DNA of 8,240 nt. Origin: Pseudomonadota bacterium (GTDB lineage Bacteria > Myxococcota > Myxococcia > Myxococcales > Myxococcaceae). The stretch covers positions 1 through 8,240 of the forward strand of contig JAFADT010000137.1 in assembly GCA_023424585.1 (NCBI GenBank), in the 5' to 3' direction. Below are positions 1-5,946 of the stretch, piece after piece. Position numbers and translations under genes: made by a program. Each line of letters begins with the position of its first letter. The first letter of the stretch is position 1. The notes beneath the pieces were generated by a model that searched no databases, was not told the DNA's origin, and saw only the letters and a program-made list of their open reading frames with translations.

Positions 1-414
1 GCGCCGGTGCGAGCGCCGCCGCCCCGCGACGCCTTCGACTTCGACGCGCCGGATCCGCGCCGCGTGGAGGTGGTGGAGCCGGTGGTGGAGGCCTCCTCCG
101 GCCGCATCGACGCGGAGGACCTGCGCCTGGCCCTCCAGGCCGTGACTCCGCTCGTGCAGCAATGTTTCCAGGACGCGGCACAGCGCAACCGGGGCACACA
201 GGAAGTGAAGCTGCGCTTCACCGTGGAGGGCGAGGGCTCCGAGGGGAAGATGAACCGGGGCGAGCTCGTCTCCAGCACCATCCCGGACCCCATGGTGCAG
301 GCGTGCGTGCTGGACTCGCTGCTGGACGCGCGCTTCCCGGCGCCCCGCCTGGGCGGCGCCGCGACGGTGCTCTACCCATTCCGTTTCGCCGCGCCTGGGG
401 ACGCTGGCCCGTGA
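1..414 (+). CDS. C-terminal part of an AgmX/PglI-type (TonB-C-like) protein, 5' end outside the window
   Basis: The reading frame is open from base 1 and ends at TGA 412-414, giving 137 visible residues; the gene almost certainly starts upstream. The first ~40 residues are proline- and acid-rich with no clear fold and look like a linker. The remainder matches the tail seen on many myxobacterial proteins (AgmX/PglI C-terminal domain, related to TonB-C/energy-transducer tails). It has a helix with a Cys (VTPLVQQCF), a beta strand (VKLRFTVEGEG), an STIPDPMVQACV segment with a second Cys, then FPAP and a closing strand VLYPFRF. The two Cys (residues 55 and 102 of the visible part) are typical and could form a disulphide in the periplasm. 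In relatives this tail follows a variable N-terminal region such as FHA, GYF or TM segments, so the function of the whole protein cannot be told. The family call is fairly confident; the role (motility, envelope or secretion) is open. Confidence 0.75.
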   Translation, partial: APVRAPPPRDAFDFDAPDPRRVEVVEPVVEASSGRIDAEDLRLALQAVTPLVQQCFQDAAQRNRGTQEVKLRFTVEGEGSEGKMNRGELVSSTIPDPMVQACVLDSLLDARFPAPRLGGAATVLYPFRFAAPGDAGP

Positions 415-460
415 GGTGGGGTTGCGCGTAAGGTTCAGGCCCCTTTCTTCCCCCGCGCGC

Positions 461-1300
461 ATGCCCGTCACCGTCGAACAGCTCGCGCCTTCCCACGCGG
501 ACGCCCTGCGCGCGCTCCTGGCGAAGGACCCCGTCCACAACCTCTACCTCCTGGGGTTGCTGGAGGAGTTCGGCATCGCCGCGCCGGAGCGCCAGGCGGC
601 CTTCTCCTTCCACGGCCGCTTCGACAACGGCGTCCTCACCGCGGCCGTCTTCGTGGGCGGCGAGGGCGGGCTGGTGGTGCCCAGCGCCAGCGACGCCAGC
701 GCCGCCGGCGTCATCGCGGACGCGCTCGCCACCAGCCTCAAGCTGCGCGCCACCGTGGGGGACAAGGCCGCCGTGGACGCGCTGGTGCGCAGCCTCTGTG
801 AAGGCAAGCCGCGCCTGTCGCGCACCCAGCGGCTGTTCAGCGTCTCCGCAGACGACCTGGGCCCCTTCACCAACCCCACCCTGCGCCTGGCCCGCGAGGA
901 GGACGTGCCCCGCCTGCTGCCCCTGGCCCAGGGCTACGTGCGCGAAATCCTCGAGCGGGATCCGCTGGCCGAGGACCCGGCCCACTACGAGGCCCGCGTC
1001 CTCCAGCGCGTGCGCCAGCGCCGCACCTACGTGCTGGAGGAGGGCGGCGAGCTCGTGTTCAAGGTGGACATCGGCTGCCGCTCGCAGTTCGGCGCGGAGC
1101 TGGAGGGCATGTACACGCCCCCGTCCCGCCGCCGCCAGGGCCACGCCACGCTGTGCCTGGGGCAGATTTCCCGGCACCTCCTGTCCTCGCTGCCCCGGCT
1201 CGCCATGCGCGTGGACGAGCGCGACGAGAGCACCGCCCGCATCGCGCGCAAGGTGGGCTACCACGCCGGCCGCGCCCAGCGGCTCGTGCTGGTGGAGTAA
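461..1300 (+). CDS. Two-domain GNAT family N-acetyltransferase
   Basis: The 279-aa protein probably transfers an acetyl group from acetyl-CoA to an amine; the substrate is unknown. The C-terminal half (about residues 140-279) is a GNAT fold. It has a strand ending in EGMYTPP, the acetyl-CoA pyrophosphate loop R-R-Q-G-H-A (residues 224-229, fitting R-x-x-G-x-A) and the following helix, then the motif-B-like stretch MRVDERDESTARIARKVGY (249-267), standing in for the usual N..N..A...Y...GF. The first ~130 residues (HNLYLLGLLEEFG at 26-38) resemble the extra N-terminal domain of DUF4081-type GNATs. ATG 461 is chosen because MPVTVEQL fits a GNAT N-terminus. An in-frame GTG at 416 would add 15 Arg/Pro-rich residues, and neither start has a good Shine-Dalgarno. 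The stop is 13 nt before miaE, so co-transcription is likely; a protein or tRNA-related target would be speculation. Confidence 0.85.
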   Translation: MPVTVEQLAPSHADALRALLAKDPVHNLYLLGLLEEFGIAAPERQAAFSFHGRFDNGVLTAAVFVGGEGGLVVPSASDASAAGVIADALATSLKLRATVGDKAAVDALVRSLCEGKPRLSRTQRLFSVSADDLGPFTNPTLRLAREEDVPRLLPLAQGYVREILERDPLAEDPAHYEARVLQRVRQRRTYVLEEGGELVFKVDIGCRSQFGAELEGMYTPPSRRRQGHATLCLGQISRHLLSSLPRLAMRVDERDESTARIARKVGYHAGRAQRLVLVE

Positions 1301-1313
1301 TCGAGCCCTTGAA

Positions 1314-1940
1314 ATGAGCAGCCGCCCCACGCCCTCCCGCCGCCCCCTCTCCGGAGCGGGCCCCGTCATCCTCCACGCGCCCACCGACCCCGGCTGGCTC
1401 CCGCTGGCGCTCGCGAACTTCGACGCGGTGCTGGTGGACCACGCCCACTGTGAGAAGAAGGCCGCCGCCAACGCGCTGTCCATGCTCCAGGCCTACCCGG
1501 ACCTGCCGGGCCTGCCGTCGCAGATGGCCCGCCTGGCGCGCGAGGAGAGCGCCCACCTGGCGCGCGTGCTGGACCTGATGGCCGCGCGCGGCCTCACCCT
1601 CACCAGGGACGCCGGAGACCCGTACGCGCAGGGCCTGCAGAAGCACGTGCGCACGCCCGCCCTGGAGCGGCGCGTGGACCGCCTGCTCGTCGCCGCCATC
1701 ATCGAAGCGCGCTCGTGCGAGCGGCTGTCCCTGCTCGCGGAGGGGCTCACCGACCCGGCGCTCGCGCGCTTCTACGGGGAGCTGGCCCAGTCCGAGGACG
1801 GCCACCAGTCCCTCTTCCACCGCCTGGCCGTCACCGCGTCCGACGGGGACGCGGCCGCCGTGGACGCGCGCCTCCAGCACCTGCTCGCGCAGGAGGCGCG
1901 CGTGCTCGCGGACGTGGGGCTGCGCGCCGCCATCCACTGA
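1314..1940 (+). CDS. miaE: tRNA-(ms2io6A37) hydroxylase MiaE
   Basis: This non-haem di-iron monooxygenase hydroxylates the isopentenyl side chain of 2-methylthio-N6-isopentenyladenosine at tRNA position 37, after MiaA and MiaB have built it, in the cytoplasm. The 208-aa protein has the family N-terminus (ILHAPTDPGWLPLALANFDA at 19-38, then VLVDHAHCEKKAAANAL). It also carries a complete ferritin-like iron-ligand set in four helices: E47, E78-x-x-H81, E131 and E161-x-x-H164. Length is about normal for the short bacterial form. ATG 1314 is the first start giving the family N-terminus; the long open frame upstream of it is the GNAT gene read out of frame. No strong Shine-Dalgarno is visible, and the weak GGTGGAG at 1291-1297 is too distant to be convincing. 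It lies 13 nt after the GNAT gene, probably in the same transcript, and ends 3 nt before the stop of the opposing transporter gene. Confidence 0.95.
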   Translation: MSSRPTPSRRPLSGAGPVILHAPTDPGWLPLALANFDAVLVDHAHCEKKAAANALSMLQAYPDLPGLPSQMARLAREESAHLARVLDLMAARGLTLTRDAGDPYAQGLQKHVRTPALERRVDRLLVAAIIEARSCERLSLLAEGLTDPALARFYGELAQSEDGHQSLFHRLAVTASDGDAAAVDARLQHLLAQEARVLADVGLRAAIH

Positions 1941-1943
1941 GCC

Positions 1944-3749
1944 TCACGCGGCCCCGTGGAACGGCCACACCCAGGGCACGGCGAAGACGAGGAACACCAC
2001 CAGCACCGCGGTCAGCGGCGTGCCCAGCCGGAAGAAGTCGGTGAAGCGGTAGTGGCCGGGCCCGTAGACGAGCACGCAGCTGGGCTCCAGCGGCGTGATG
2101 AAGGAGCAGCTCGCCGCCAGCGTGACGCCCATGGCGAAGGGGCGCACGTCCACGCCCAGCTGGGAGGCCGCGTTGAGCGCCACCGGCAGCACCACCAGCG
2201 CCGCGGCCTGGTTGCTCATGGGCGCGGACAGCAGGATGGTCAGCACCATCAGCAGCGCCAGCACCGCGCGCGGCCCGCCGTACGCGCCCAGCCGGGCCAC
2301 GTGGTCTCCGATGAGCTTCCCCGCGCCGCTCACCTCCATGGCCAGCCCCAGCGCCATCATCGCGCCGATGAGCAGCACCACCCGCCAGTCCACGCGGAAC
2401 GCGGTGCGCGCGTCCATGCACCCGGTGGCGATCATCAGCAGCATGCCGGTGAGCCCCGCCAGCGACAGCGGCGCCCAGCCCAGCGAGCCCACCGTCAGCG
2501 AGCCCAGGAAGATGAGCACCGCGAGCAGCGCCTTCGCGTAGCGCGGCGGCTCGTACTCGTGGCCCTCCAGCACCATCAGCGTGTGGCCCGGCTCCAGCTC
2601 CGCCACCTTCTGACGCGGGCCGCGCAGGAGCAGCACGTCCCCCACGGACAGGGGCAGCGTGGACATCGAGTGCTCGTCCCACGCGCGCCCCAGGAGCTGC
2701 AGCTTGGTGAGCCGCTGGATGGCGGGCCGGCGGTGCAGCCCCAGCGCCAGCAGCCCGAAGCGCTCCACGAACAGCGTCTCCCGCAGGCTGCGCCCCACCA
2801 GCGGGCTGTCGGGCGGCACGCTCGCCTCCACGAGCATCGACTCCGGCCCCTCCAGCTCCGCGTCCGACAGCCGCACGTCCGGCCGCAGCGCGAGGCCCCG
2901 CAGGTCCTTCACCCGCATGACGTCCTCGCGCTTGCCCTCCACCAGCAGCCGCTCCTGGCCCGTCAGCACGTAGGACGGCTTCGCGTCGAGCGTCTCGCCG
3001 CCGAGCACCACGCCAATCACGCGCAGCCCCAGCCCCTCCGTGAGCTCCGCCAGGGGCTGGCCCACGTAGCGCGAGTCCCCGGGCAGCACGGCCTCCGTGA
3101 GGTAGTCGCGCAGCGCGAAGCCCTCGGTGCCCGGCTTGCCCTCGCGCGCGGGCAGCAGCCACCGCCCCAGGAGCACCACCACGGCGATGCCCAGCAGCAC
3201 CACCGGCAGCCCCACCGGCGCCAGCTCCGTCACGCCGATGGGCGCCATCCCGTGCCGCTTCAGCGCCGCGGACACCACCAGGTTCGTGGACGTGCCGAAG
3301 AGCAGCACCGTGCCCCCCAGCATGGACGCGTACGCCAGCGGCAGCAGCACCTTGCTGCGCGGCACCTTCGCCCGCTGCGCGGCGCCAATGGCCACCGGCA
3401 GGAAGGCCGCCGTCGTCACCGTGTTGGAGATGAACGACGAGAACACCGCCACCACGCCCATCATCGCCAGGACGAACGCCTGGTGGCCGAAGCGCGCGAA
3501 GAACGCCATCCGCTGCCCCACCATCTGCACCACGCCCGTGGAGGCGAGCCCCTGGGTCATCGCCAACAGCGTGAAGATGAAGACGACCGTGTCGTCGCTG
3601 AAGCCCTCGAACGCCTGCGCCGGCGTCAGCACCCCGGTGAGCGACAGCAGGCACACCACCACCAGCGAGGTGAACTCGATGGGGATGGAATCCAGGGAAA
3701 AGAGGACCAGCGCGACGACGACGACGGCCAGGACGAGGGCGATGGACAT
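1944..3749 (-). CDS. SLC13/DASS-type anion or dicarboxylate transporter with two TrkA-C (RCK-C) domains
   Basis: This 601-aa inner-membrane permease has two hydrophobic halves, residues ~1-198 and ~404-598, separated by a soluble insert. The insert (~208-390) reads as two TrkA-C/RCK-C domains (YLTEAVLPGDSRYVGQPLAE and LVEASVPPDSPLVGRSLRE), a usual arrangement in this subfamily and probably a regulatory ligand-binding unit. The first half has the family's SNT motif (108-110) and GTSTN (152-156). The second half has SNQ (512-514) and EPSC (555-558) where relatives usually have SNT/SNQ and TPPN or HQAN, then VYGPGHYRFTDF. SLC13 proteins carry dicarboxylates, citrate or sulfate, often with Na+; the substrate cannot be fixed here. 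ATG 3749 is the only possible start after an in-frame TGA at 3768-3770. A G-rich stretch (3763-3769) sits ~12-13 nt upstream, a poor ribosome-site spacing. Divergence from pckG makes a C4-dicarboxylate substrate attractive but unproven. Confidence 0.9.
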   Translation of the reverse strand: MSIALVLAVVVVALVLFSLDSIPIEFTSLVVVCLLSLTGVLTPAQAFEGFSDDTVVFIFTLLAMTQGLASTGVVQMVGQRMAFFARFGHQAFVLAMMGVVAVFSSFISNTVTTAAFLPVAIGAAQRAKVPRSKVLLPLAYASMLGGTVLLFGTSTNLVVSAALKRHGMAPIGVTELAPVGLPVVLLGIAVVVLLGRWLLPAREGKPGTEGFALRDYLTEAVLPGDSRYVGQPLAELTEGLGLRVIGVVLGGETLDAKPSYVLTGQERLLVEGKREDVMRVKDLRGLALRPDVRLSDAELEGPESMLVEASVPPDSPLVGRSLRETLFVERFGLLALGLHRRPAIQRLTKLQLLGRAWDEHSMSTLPLSVGDVLLLRGPRQKVAELEPGHTLMVLEGHEYEPPRYAKALLAVLIFLGSLTVGSLGWAPLSLAGLTGMLLMIATGCMDARTAFRVDWRVVLLIGAMMALGLAMEVSGAGKLIGDHVARLGAYGGPRAVLALLMVLTILLSAPMSNQAAALVVLPVALNAASQLGVDVRPFAMGVTLAASCSFITPLEPSCVLVYGPGHYRFTDFFRLGTPLTAVLVVFLVFAVPWVWPFHGAA

Positions 3750-3778
3750 AAGTGCGGATGCGCCCCCTCAACCTGGGC

Positions 3779-3818
3779 ACGGCGCGGCGCGCTGCCAGCA
3801 TGTGCCGCACCGCGCCGT
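3779..3818. repeat. 9-bp perfect inverted repeat upstream of the transporter gene
   Basis: ACGGCGCGG (3779-3787) is exactly complementary to CCGCGCCGT (3810-3818), with a 22-nt spacer. It lies 30-69 nt upstream of the transporter start codon. It could therefore be a GC-rich hairpin in the transporter's 5' leader or a protein-binding palindrome. The match is seen directly; a function is inferred. In DNA this GC-rich such repeats arise by chance fairly often. Confidence 0.4.
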
Positions 3819-3872
3819 TTACTGATGGGCGACCGGGCGCTGATAAGTGGAATTAGGCCAAAGGGGTCGAAA

Positions 3873-3891
3873 GTCCGGTTGACTGCCGGAC
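3873..3891. promoter_or_regulatory. Candidate operator: 6-bp inverted repeat around a TTGACT box
   Basis: GTCCGG (3873-3878) and CCGGAC (3886-3891) are exact inverted repeats flanking a 7-nt centre, TTGACTG. The centre contains the -35-like TTGACT (3879-3884). A second, overlapping dyad is TGAC (3880-3883) with GTCA (3892-3895). The site lies 125-143 nt upstream of pckG and 124-142 nt upstream of the transporter start, almost exactly midway, so one regulator bound here could affect both genes. The regulator is not identifiable from the sequence. Confidence 0.4.
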
Positions 3892-3967
3892 GTCAGTTGC
3901 TTTTGCGCCCTGGCTCCAGAAGGTTTGGTGTTCCTTCCGCTGTAGGGTCCTGCCCTTTCGCAAGGAA

Positions 3968-3983
3968 GCGGGAACGCGGGAAA
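3968..3983 (+). repeat. 8-bp tandem repeat GCGGGAAM x2 in the pckG leader
   Basis: GCGGGAAC (3968-3975) is followed at once by GCGGGAAA (3976-3983), 33 nt before the pckG start codon. The same-phase short tandem could be a binding site or part of the leader RNA. It is short and may be chance. Confidence 0.3.
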
Positions 3984-4003
3984 CCCCACGCACGAAACAC
4001 CCC

Positions 4004-4009
4004 GAGGAG
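4004..4009 (+). promoter_or_regulatory. Ribosome-binding site of pckG
   Basis: GAGGAG lies 6 nt upstream of ATG 4016, a near-ideal Shine-Dalgarno and spacing. It fixes the pckG start and is much stronger than the sites of most other genes in this window, in keeping with a highly expressed metabolic enzyme. Confidence 0.8.
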
Positions 4010-4015
4010 ATCTCC

Positions 4016-5809
4016 ATGGCTTCGACGCAAGCGGCCGCCGCCACCGAGCAGGCGCCCACGAAGAACCCCACCCTGCTGGCGTGGGTGGCCAAGATGGCCG
4101 CGATGACCCAGCCGGACCGCATCGTCTGGTGTGACGGCTCCGAGGCGGAGAAGCAGCGCCTCACCGAGCAGGCGGTGAAGGACGGCACGCTCATCCCGCT
4201 CAACCCCCAGAAGCGCCCGGGCTGCTACCTGCACCGCTCCAACCCCAACGACGTGGCGCGCGTCGAGCACCTCACGTTCATCTGCACGCCGAACAAGACG
4301 GACGCGGGCCCCACCAACAACTGGATGGACCCGGAGGAGGCCTACACGAAGCTGGGCCACCTGTTCGAAGGCTGCATGAAGGGCCGCACCATGTACGTGG
4401 TGCCCTACGCCATGGGCCCGCTGGGCAGCCCCTTCACCAAGATCGGCGTGGAGCTGACGGACAGCGACTACGTGGTCCTCAACATGCGGATCATGACCCG
4501 CATGGGGAAGGCCGCGCTGGACATGCTGGGCGACAGCGACGACTTCAACCGCGGCCTGCACTCCACGGGCGACGTGAACCCGGACCGCCGCTACATCTGC
4601 CACTTCCCCCAGGACAACACCATCTGGAGCTTCGGCTCCGGCTATGGCGGCAACGTGCTGCTGGGCAAGAAGTGCCTCGCGCTGCGCATCGGCAGCTACC
4701 TGGGCCGCGAGGAGGGCTGGCTCGCCGAGCACATGCTCATCCTGGGCGTCACCAGCCCCCAGGGTGAGACGACCTACGTCGCCGCCGCCTTCCCGTCCGC
4801 GTGCGGCAAGACGAACTTCGCCATGATGATCCCGCCCAAGGAGTACGCGGGCTGGAAGATCGAGACCGTGGGCGACGACATCGCCTGGATGCGCCCGGGC
4901 CCGGATGGCCGCCTGTACGCCATCAACCCGGAGGCCGGCTACTTCGGCGTGGTGCCCGGCACCAACAACAAGACCAACCCCAACGCCATGGCGACCATCT
5001 CCAAGGACACGCTCTTCACGAACGTGGCGCTCACGCCCGACGGCGACGTCTGGTGGGAGGGCAAGGACGGCGAGGTCCCCGAGGAGCTCACCGACTGGCA
5101 GGGCCGCCCCTGGAAGAAGGGCAGCCCGGAGAAGGCGGCGCACCCGAACAGCCGCTTCACCTCGCCCATGAGCAACAACCCGGTGCTGTCGCCCAAGGCG
5201 AACGACCCCATGGGCGTCCCCATCAGCGCCATCATCTTCGGCGGCCGCCGCTCCAACACCGTCCCCCTGGTCATCCAGGCCTTCAACTGGACCCACGGCG
5301 TGTTCCTGGGCGCCACCATGGGCTCGGAGACCACCGCCGCGGCCACCGGCAAGGTGGGCGTCGTGCGCCGCGACCCCATGGCCATGCTGCCCTTCTGCGG
5401 CTACCACATGGGCGACTACCTCCAGCACTGGCTGGACATGCAGAAGTCCATCCCGCAGCTGCCGAAGATCTTCCAGGTCAACTGGTTCCGCCAGGACAAG
5501 AACGGCAAGTTCATCTGGCCGGGCTACGGCGAGAACATGCGCGTCCTGGAGTGGATCGTGAACCGCGTCCAGGGCCGCGTCCCCACCCAGGAGACGCTGC
5601 TGGGCTGGGTGCCGCGCCAGGACCAGGGCCTCAACCTGAAGGGCCTGGACCTGCCCGCGGAGGCCGTCCAGGAGGCCACCTCCATCAAGGAGGACGAGTG
5701 GAAGTCCGAGCTCAAGAGCCAGGAGGTCTTCTTCGAGCAGCTGGGCACCAAGGCCCCCGAGGCGCTGATGCTCCAGCGCAAGCTGCTCATCGCGCGCCTG
5801 GACGGCTGA
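4016..5809 (+). CDS. pckG: Phosphoenolpyruvate carboxykinase (GTP)
   Basis: This cytosolic enzyme makes PEP and CO2 from oxaloacetate using GTP and Mn2+, the entry step of gluconeogenesis. The 597-aa protein is of normal length for the GTP-type family and unrelated to the ATP-type. Visible marks are the nucleotide/PEP loop FPSACGKTN (259-267) with the hyper-reactive Cys263 of GTP enzymes, kinase-2 motif VGDDIAWM (285-292), and [11 protein letters not shown] (209-219). Also seen are LAEHMLILG (236-244), HPNSRFTSP (376-384), FGGRR (408-412) and WPGYGEN (501-507). By family equivalence K219, H239 and D288 should bind Mn2+, and all are present. A myxobacterium feeding on amino acids and lipids would depend on it to make sugars for spores and polysaccharide. 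It is transcribed away from the SLC13 gene and followed by terminator-like structure, so it is probably monocistronic. I see no damage or oddity. Confidence 0.98.
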   Translation: MASTQAAAATEQAPTKNPTLLAWVAKMAAMTQPDRIVWCDGSEAEKQRLTEQAVKDGTLIPLNPQKRPGCYLHRSNPNDVARVEHLTFICTPNKTDAGPTNNWMDPEEAYTKLGHLFEGCMKGRTMYVVPYAMGPLGSPFTKIGVELTDSDYVVLNMRIMTRMGKAALDMLGDSDDFNRGLHSTGDVNPDRRYICHFPQDNTIWSFGSGYGGNVLLGKKCLALRIGSYLGREEGWLAEHMLILGVTSPQGETTYVAAAFPSACGKTNFAMMIPPKEYAGWKIETVGDDIAWMRPGPDGRLYAINPEAGYFGVVPGTNNKTNPNAMATISKDTLFTNVALTPDGDVWWEGKDGEVPEELTDWQGRPWKKGSPEKAAHPNSRFTSPMSNNPVLSPKANDPMGVPISAIIFGGRRSNTVPLVIQAFNWTHGVFLGATMGSETTAAATGKVGVVRRDPMAMLPFCGYHMGDYLQHWLDMQKSIPQLPKIFQVNWFRQDKNGKFIWPGYGENMRVLEWIVNRVQGRVPTQETLLGWVPRQDQGLNLKGLDLPAEAVQEATSIKEDEWKSELKSQEVFFEQLGTKAPEALMLQRKLLIARLDG

Positions 5810-5822
5810 TCGCCGCCTGACG

Positions 5823-5842
5823 CCCGGAAAGGCCCGTCCGGG
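5823..5842 (+). terminator. Hairpin just after pckG, possible weak terminator
   Basis: CCCGGA (5823-5828) pairs perfectly with TCCGGG (5837-5842) across an 8-nt loop, 13 nt after the pckG stop. An alternative overlapping stem is GGCCC/GGGCC (5831-5835, 5841-5845 with minor shift). There is no T-run behind it, so intrinsic termination here would be weak; it may only protect the mRNA 3' end. Confidence 0.3.
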
Positions 5843-5852
5843 GCCGCTTCCT

Positions 5853-5893
5853 CCCCTGGTGCTACAGGGGTGGGGGTGGCCCCGGCGCTTTTT
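5853..5893 (+). terminator. Candidate Rho-independent terminator of pckG
   Basis: A perfect stem CCCCTG/CAGGGG (5853-5858, 5865-5870) is followed by GGGG-TGG-CCCC (5873-5883) and then GGCGC with a run of five T (5889-5893), the only T-run in this gap. A longer pairing is also possible: GTGC (5859-5862) with GCGC (5885-5888, one G-U), enclosing GGGG/CCCC, ending right at the T-run. Hairpin plus T-run about 80 nt after the pckG stop supports termination before the next gene, although the best stem is bulged. Confidence 0.45.
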
Positions 5894-5907
5894 CAGGGGT
5901 CCAGCGC

Positions 5908-5937
5908 TTCGACGGCCGGAGTGTTCAGCGGTAGGCT
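5908..5937 (+). promoter_or_regulatory. Possible promoter for the TPR/lipoprotein pair, close enough for a leaderless start
   Basis: TTCGAC (5908-5913) and TAGGCT (5932-5937) are separated by 18 nt and resemble -35/-10 boxes. With normal spacing transcription would begin at about 5943-5947, at or just before ATG 5947. There is no Shine-Dalgarno before that ATG, which agrees with a leaderless mRNA. The TAG of the -10-like box is also an in-frame stop, so no longer protein start is available. The boxes match only partly; treat as a hypothesis. Confidence 0.35.
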
Positions 5938-5946
5938 TCCTGCCCC

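Larger units (their letters stand above)
3750..4015. promoter_or_regulatory. Divergent control region between the SLC13 transporter and pckG
   Basis: This 266-nt gap must hold the promoters of both outward-facing genes. Its middle (about 3819-3935) is noticeably less GC-rich than the flanks, as expected of a promoter region. It contains two perfect inverted repeats, a short tandem repeat and the pckG ribosome site, listed separately. A TTGACT (3879-3884) resembles a -35 element for pckG, but the sequence 15-18 nt downstream (TTTTGC/TTTGCG) is a poor -10. A TAGGGT at 3943-3948 resembles a -10 without a matching -35. I could not fix a start site for either gene. The open frames crossing this gap run out of frame into pckG or antisense to the transporter and look like GC shadows. 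Confidence 0.6.

Noticed and set aside
798..1313. Upstream in-frame extension of miaE
   Set aside because: It lies inside the GNAT gene in another frame and is Arg/Ala/Ser/Pro-rich. MiaE homology begins after ATG 1314.
218..1483. 421-codon minus-strand frame opposite the GNAT and miaE genes
   Set aside because: It spans two real genes and the spacer between them on the other strand, with composition of a shadow frame and no motif.
3926..3941. Sigma-54-like site (GG at 3927-3928, GC at 3939-3940)
   Set aside because: Only the invariant GG and GC dinucleotides fit, and the rest of the -24/-12 consensus (TGGCACG, TTGC) is poorly matched.
3824..4015. Possible small + strand gene or upstream ORF from ATG 3824
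   Set aside because: The frame continues out of frame into pckG to 4106, has no ribosome site, and encodes Arg/Pro-rich sequence without a motif.
1956..4106. Very long open frame (716 codons) on the + strand opposite the transporter gene and running into pckG
   Set aside because: It is antisense to a well-supported transporter, rich in His, Gln, Arg and Pro with no domain, and enters pckG out of frame. It is a typical GC shadow.
3893..5428. 511-codon minus-strand frame opposite pckG
   Set aside because: It is low-complexity Val/Gly/Ala/His/Arg sequence mirroring the pckG codons, with no recognisable motif or ribosome site.
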